This document shows positions 61,931-64,000 of a stretch of 64,000 bases of DNA, piece by piece (position 1 is the first letter of the stretch; each line of letters opens with the position of its first letter). Under the pieces are notes generated by a model. It was not told the DNA's origin. It was given only the letters and a program-made list of their open reading frames with translations, and did no database searches. The DNA is from Mantamonas sphyraenae. Its lineage: Eukaryota; CRuMs; Mantamonadidae. The stretch lies in contig JAPMXV010000015.1 in the NCBI GenBank assembly GCA_026936335.1, forward strand, positions 62,001-126,000. Reading direction: 5' to 3'. A program made the position numbers and the translations under genes.

Positions 61931-63096
61931 CGGGGATCGAAGCATGAGAACGCGCTGAAGAAGCAAAAAGGAGGCAAGCATCAGAACCACAACGACAACA
62001 AGCGCAACAACAATGGCAACAATGGCAACAAGGGGGGCCAACGGAACTACCACCAGAACAACAAGAACCACCAGCAGAACAACAACAACAACAACACGAC
62101 AGCAGGCCAGAAGCGAGTGAACCGGGAGCGTGTGAGCACGCAACAGCAGCTGGACGAAGTGCTGAGCAGCGTTGGGTTGGACATGAGTGCTCTGAATGGA
62201 ATTGGTGGTGGTGGCAACGGCAATGCCAGCGGCAGCGGGCCGTCTGCAGGCGGCTTCATGGACGTGAGCGCACTGGAGCAGCAGATGAAGCAGCAGCAAC
62301 AGCAGCAGAAGCAGGGCCAGAGCCAAAGTCGGGGTCAAGGTCAGGTCAAGGTCAGGGTCAAGGTCAGGGTCAGGGCGGCAGCAGGGGTGGGAATCAGACA
62401 TACGGCGGACAGATGTGGAGCCAGAACGGAGGGCAGAATGTGCAAGCTGGCAACTCGCAGGCGGTGCTGCACAACCTGTTTGCACAGAACCCGATGGGCC
62501 AGCAGCAGGTGCAGCCGCAGCAGAGTTTTCAAGTGCAACAGCAATTACAGGCGATGCAGGCGATGCAGCAGCAACAGCAGATGCAACCGCAGCAGATTCT
62601 GCACGGAGGAATGGGCAACATGCTTCTGTCGCCGCAGCAGCTTGCATACGGGAGCCAGGGCACGGTGCAACAGACGACGCAGACCACAAGCAACAGCAAC
62701 AGCAACAGCAACAGCTCGGGTGGCCACCAACTGCTCTTCCAGCAGCCAAGTCTGGATGCGGACTCGTCGTCTCTGCTGAACCAGATTCTGAAGGACATGA
62801 CGCAGGACGGAGGACAGCAACAGCAACAAGCGAGCAGTGGCAGCGGCAGCGGCACGGCATCGTCAGAAGGCCAGCAGCAGCAGACGGATGGCGGGGAAAA
62901 GAAACCGAAGAAGAAGCGCCCCCGCAAGAAGAAGAGCGGCAAGGACAATGGCAGCGGCAGTGGCAGTGGCAACAGCAACAGCAACAGCAAGGACAACAGC
63001 AAGGACAACGGCAACGACGATGCAAAGAGCCGAAAGTACGGCCGCGTGCCGCCTCAGGTTGCGCGTCTGCGTGCTGCCAGTGGCAAGAAGGAATGA
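57205..63096 (+). CDS. XRN1: 5'-3' exoribonuclease XRN1, with two apparent 1-nt frameshifts
   Basis: Cytoplasmic exonuclease that degrades decapped mRNA. Exons: 57205-57292, 57512-57675, 57802-57872, 57997-58305 and 58457-63096. Catalytic landmarks are MGVPKFFKWISERYP, LYLDMNGIIHNCSHG, FMAIDG|CAPRAKMNQQRARRFRSA, SGHQVPGEGEHKIMDYIR, GLDADLIMLGL and FIGNDFLPHLP. A Ser/Gly insert sits at about 58930-58990. The PAZ/Tudor, KOW, winged-helix and SH3-like region follows to about 61730, then a very long Gln/Asn/Ser/Gly low-complexity tail with a basic KKKRPRKKK block. The frame breaks once near 57556-57575 and once near 62344; adding one base at each gives a continuous product of about 1,757 aa. The breaks may be sequencing errors or real lesions. 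Confidence 0.88.
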
Positions 63097-63450
63097 GAAA
63101 GGAGAGAGTGATGGGAAAGGGGTGGTGGGTTTTGCCAAACACAAGGAACCGGAATGGATGAGTGTGGTTGCATTCCATGGATTCGGCATCTTCGCTCCGG
63201 CCAAACCAGCCAAAAACCAAAGCAACGTACGTTGGAACCCACACGCACAACACAACAGCCCACGTCCAGTGCAACACACCTTCCGTGTCAGAGACACACA
63301 GCACAGCACTGTGTGCGTGCCGCTGCGCGTTGGCTGGTTGCCTGCGCACGTGTGGCGGGAGATTGCAGAAGGGTGGCGAATTTGCATGCATTGCGAAAAA
63401 CACAAGCGACTCACACGCGTTACCTGGACCTCCTGCACACAGAAGACAAC
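63097..63450. other. Intergenic region: XRN1 3' flank and RPS13 upstream region
   Basis: 354 bp with no supportable coding region. It holds CA-rich stretches and GC-rich blocks (TGCGTGCCGCTGCGCG). No TATA box is evident. It must include the promoter and 5' UTR of the ribosomal-protein gene. Confidence 0.6.
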
Positions 63451-63856
63451 ATGGGACGTATGCATGCACCTGGGTACGTTGCAATGCGAGCATGCACAAG
63501 CACGTGTGCGCTTGTATGCCTGCGTGCGAGCGCGGAAACCGTGTAGCCGTGGTTGGCCCTCTGAAAACTGACTCCCGCCTCACTCGCACCCCCCCCGCTG
63601 CCGCTCTCTGCGCGCTTGTGCCTCCTCTGCATCCACTCTCACAGCAAGGGTATCGCCAAATCGGCAATCCCCTACAAGCGCACTCCGCCCTCGTGGCTGA
63701 AGCTGACTCCTGAGGAGATCGAGGAGCACATCTGCCGCTACGCCAAGAAGGGTCTGACCCCGTCGCAGATTGGCGTCATCCTCCGTGATTCCTACGGTGT
63801 TGGTCAGGTCCGCTTTGCCGCTGGCTCCAAGATGCTGCGCATCCTGAAGAAGCACG
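63451..63856 (+). CDS. RPS13: 40S ribosomal protein S13 (uS15), 5' part
   Basis: Two exons in the window, 63451-63473 and 63645-63856, are joined in phase (GG|GTACGT; CTCACAG). They encode [20 protein letters not shown], then [33 protein letters not shown] and GVGQVRF...[10 protein letters not shown], about the first half of the 150-residue protein. The third exon lies beyond the window: from the GTGAGT donor at 63857 to position 64000 the sequence is intron. The tiny 23-nt first exon is typical of highly expressed ribosomal genes. I checked both introns for U14-type C/D snoRNA boxes, because vertebrate RPS13 introns host U14, and saw no RTGATGA box. Confidence 0.96.
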
Positions 63857-64000
63857 GTGAGTTTGCTTGTCCCATCTGCCCTGTGTACACCAGCACGGCG
63901 CCTCGCTTGGTTTTTGTGGCCTTGGCTCGTTGCATGCGCCGCTTGTTTTCCAGCGGCGTGGTTTTCGACCACACCGCAGCCACGTGCGTGCATCCCATGG

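Noticed and set aside
61190-63667. 825-codon minus-strand frame over the XRN1 tail
   Set aside because: Antisense of CAG/AAC/GGC repeats, giving runs of Cys, Val, Leu and Ala. No domain, and it overlaps conserved XRN1.
63474-64000. U14-like snoRNA in RPS13 introns
   Set aside because: CTGA elements occur, but no RTGATGA C box with a terminal stem.
1-64000. tRNA, rRNA, CRISPR arrays, bacterial operons or insertion sequences
   Set aside because: No tRNA B-box pairs, rRNA signatures, spacer-repeat arrays or transposase motifs were seen. Gene structure is spliced eukaryotic.

Overview
This window is nuclear DNA from a GC-rich, compact, unicellular-type eukaryote. It carries about 27 protein-coding genes in 64 kb on both strands, with intergenic gaps often under 150 bp, short GT-AG introns (roughly 60-430 bp, 0-4 per gene), no TATA boxes noticed, and low-complexity Gln/Asn/Ser tracts inside proteins. 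The conserved proteins are general eukaryotic ones. One, a p101/p84-type PI3K-gamma adaptor, is best known from animals and their relatives, so an opisthokont or near-opisthokont protist is a reasonable but unproven guess.

Layout. 1-6 kb: the tail of an unidentified gene, an orphan multi-pass membrane protein, TFIIE-beta and PIG-C head to head only 39 bp apart, and a small ubiquitin-fold-like membrane protein. 6-14.7 kb: an almost intron-free minus-strand run of a GH38 alpha-mannosidase, a UAS/UBX protein, and three tandem paralogues of an unrecognised membrane protein family. 14.9-22.1 kb: a ZC2HC1-type zinc-finger gene and a CAMKK/LKB1-like kinase, originally tail to tail, now separated by a 3.4-kb segment flanked by direct repeats of about 0.6 kb. 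The segment holds an NHP2 pseudogene, an orphan secreted protein, a local tandem repeat and an orphan polytopic membrane protein, and it left broken copies of the kinase and zinc-finger genes behind. 22-35 kb: cap methyltransferase CMTR1, importin-9, the mitochondrial phosphate carrier, a small membrane protein, NOM1 (ribosome biogenesis) and a coiled-coil protein. 35-44 kb: one giant coiled-coil gene (about 2,750 aa). 44-50 kb: an unrecognised Ser-rich protein followed by the PI3K-gamma adaptor homologue. 50-64 kb: proteasome ATPase Rpt2, mRNA-export factor Rae1, a GHITM/TMBIM5-like mitochondrial protein, a nicotinamidase, a YEATS-domain protein, exonuclease XRN1 (with two apparent 1-nt frameshifts) and the 5' part of ribosomal protein S13.

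How the genes relate. There is no operon-like pathway. Most genes are housekeeping: transcription, capping, nuclear transport, mRNA export and decay, ribosome assembly, proteolysis, GPI-anchor and glycan processing, mitochondrial transport. Many neighbours are divergently transcribed from very short shared promoters. The accessory interest is in the tandem membrane family (10.5-14.7 kb), the repeat-flanked insertion (16.7-21.3 kb), the orphan membrane and secreted proteins, and the PI3K adaptor.

Splice structures were worked out by reading splice sites and checking phase. Where I say the exons join in phase, I counted it. Function calls rest on remembered family motifs, not on database searches.
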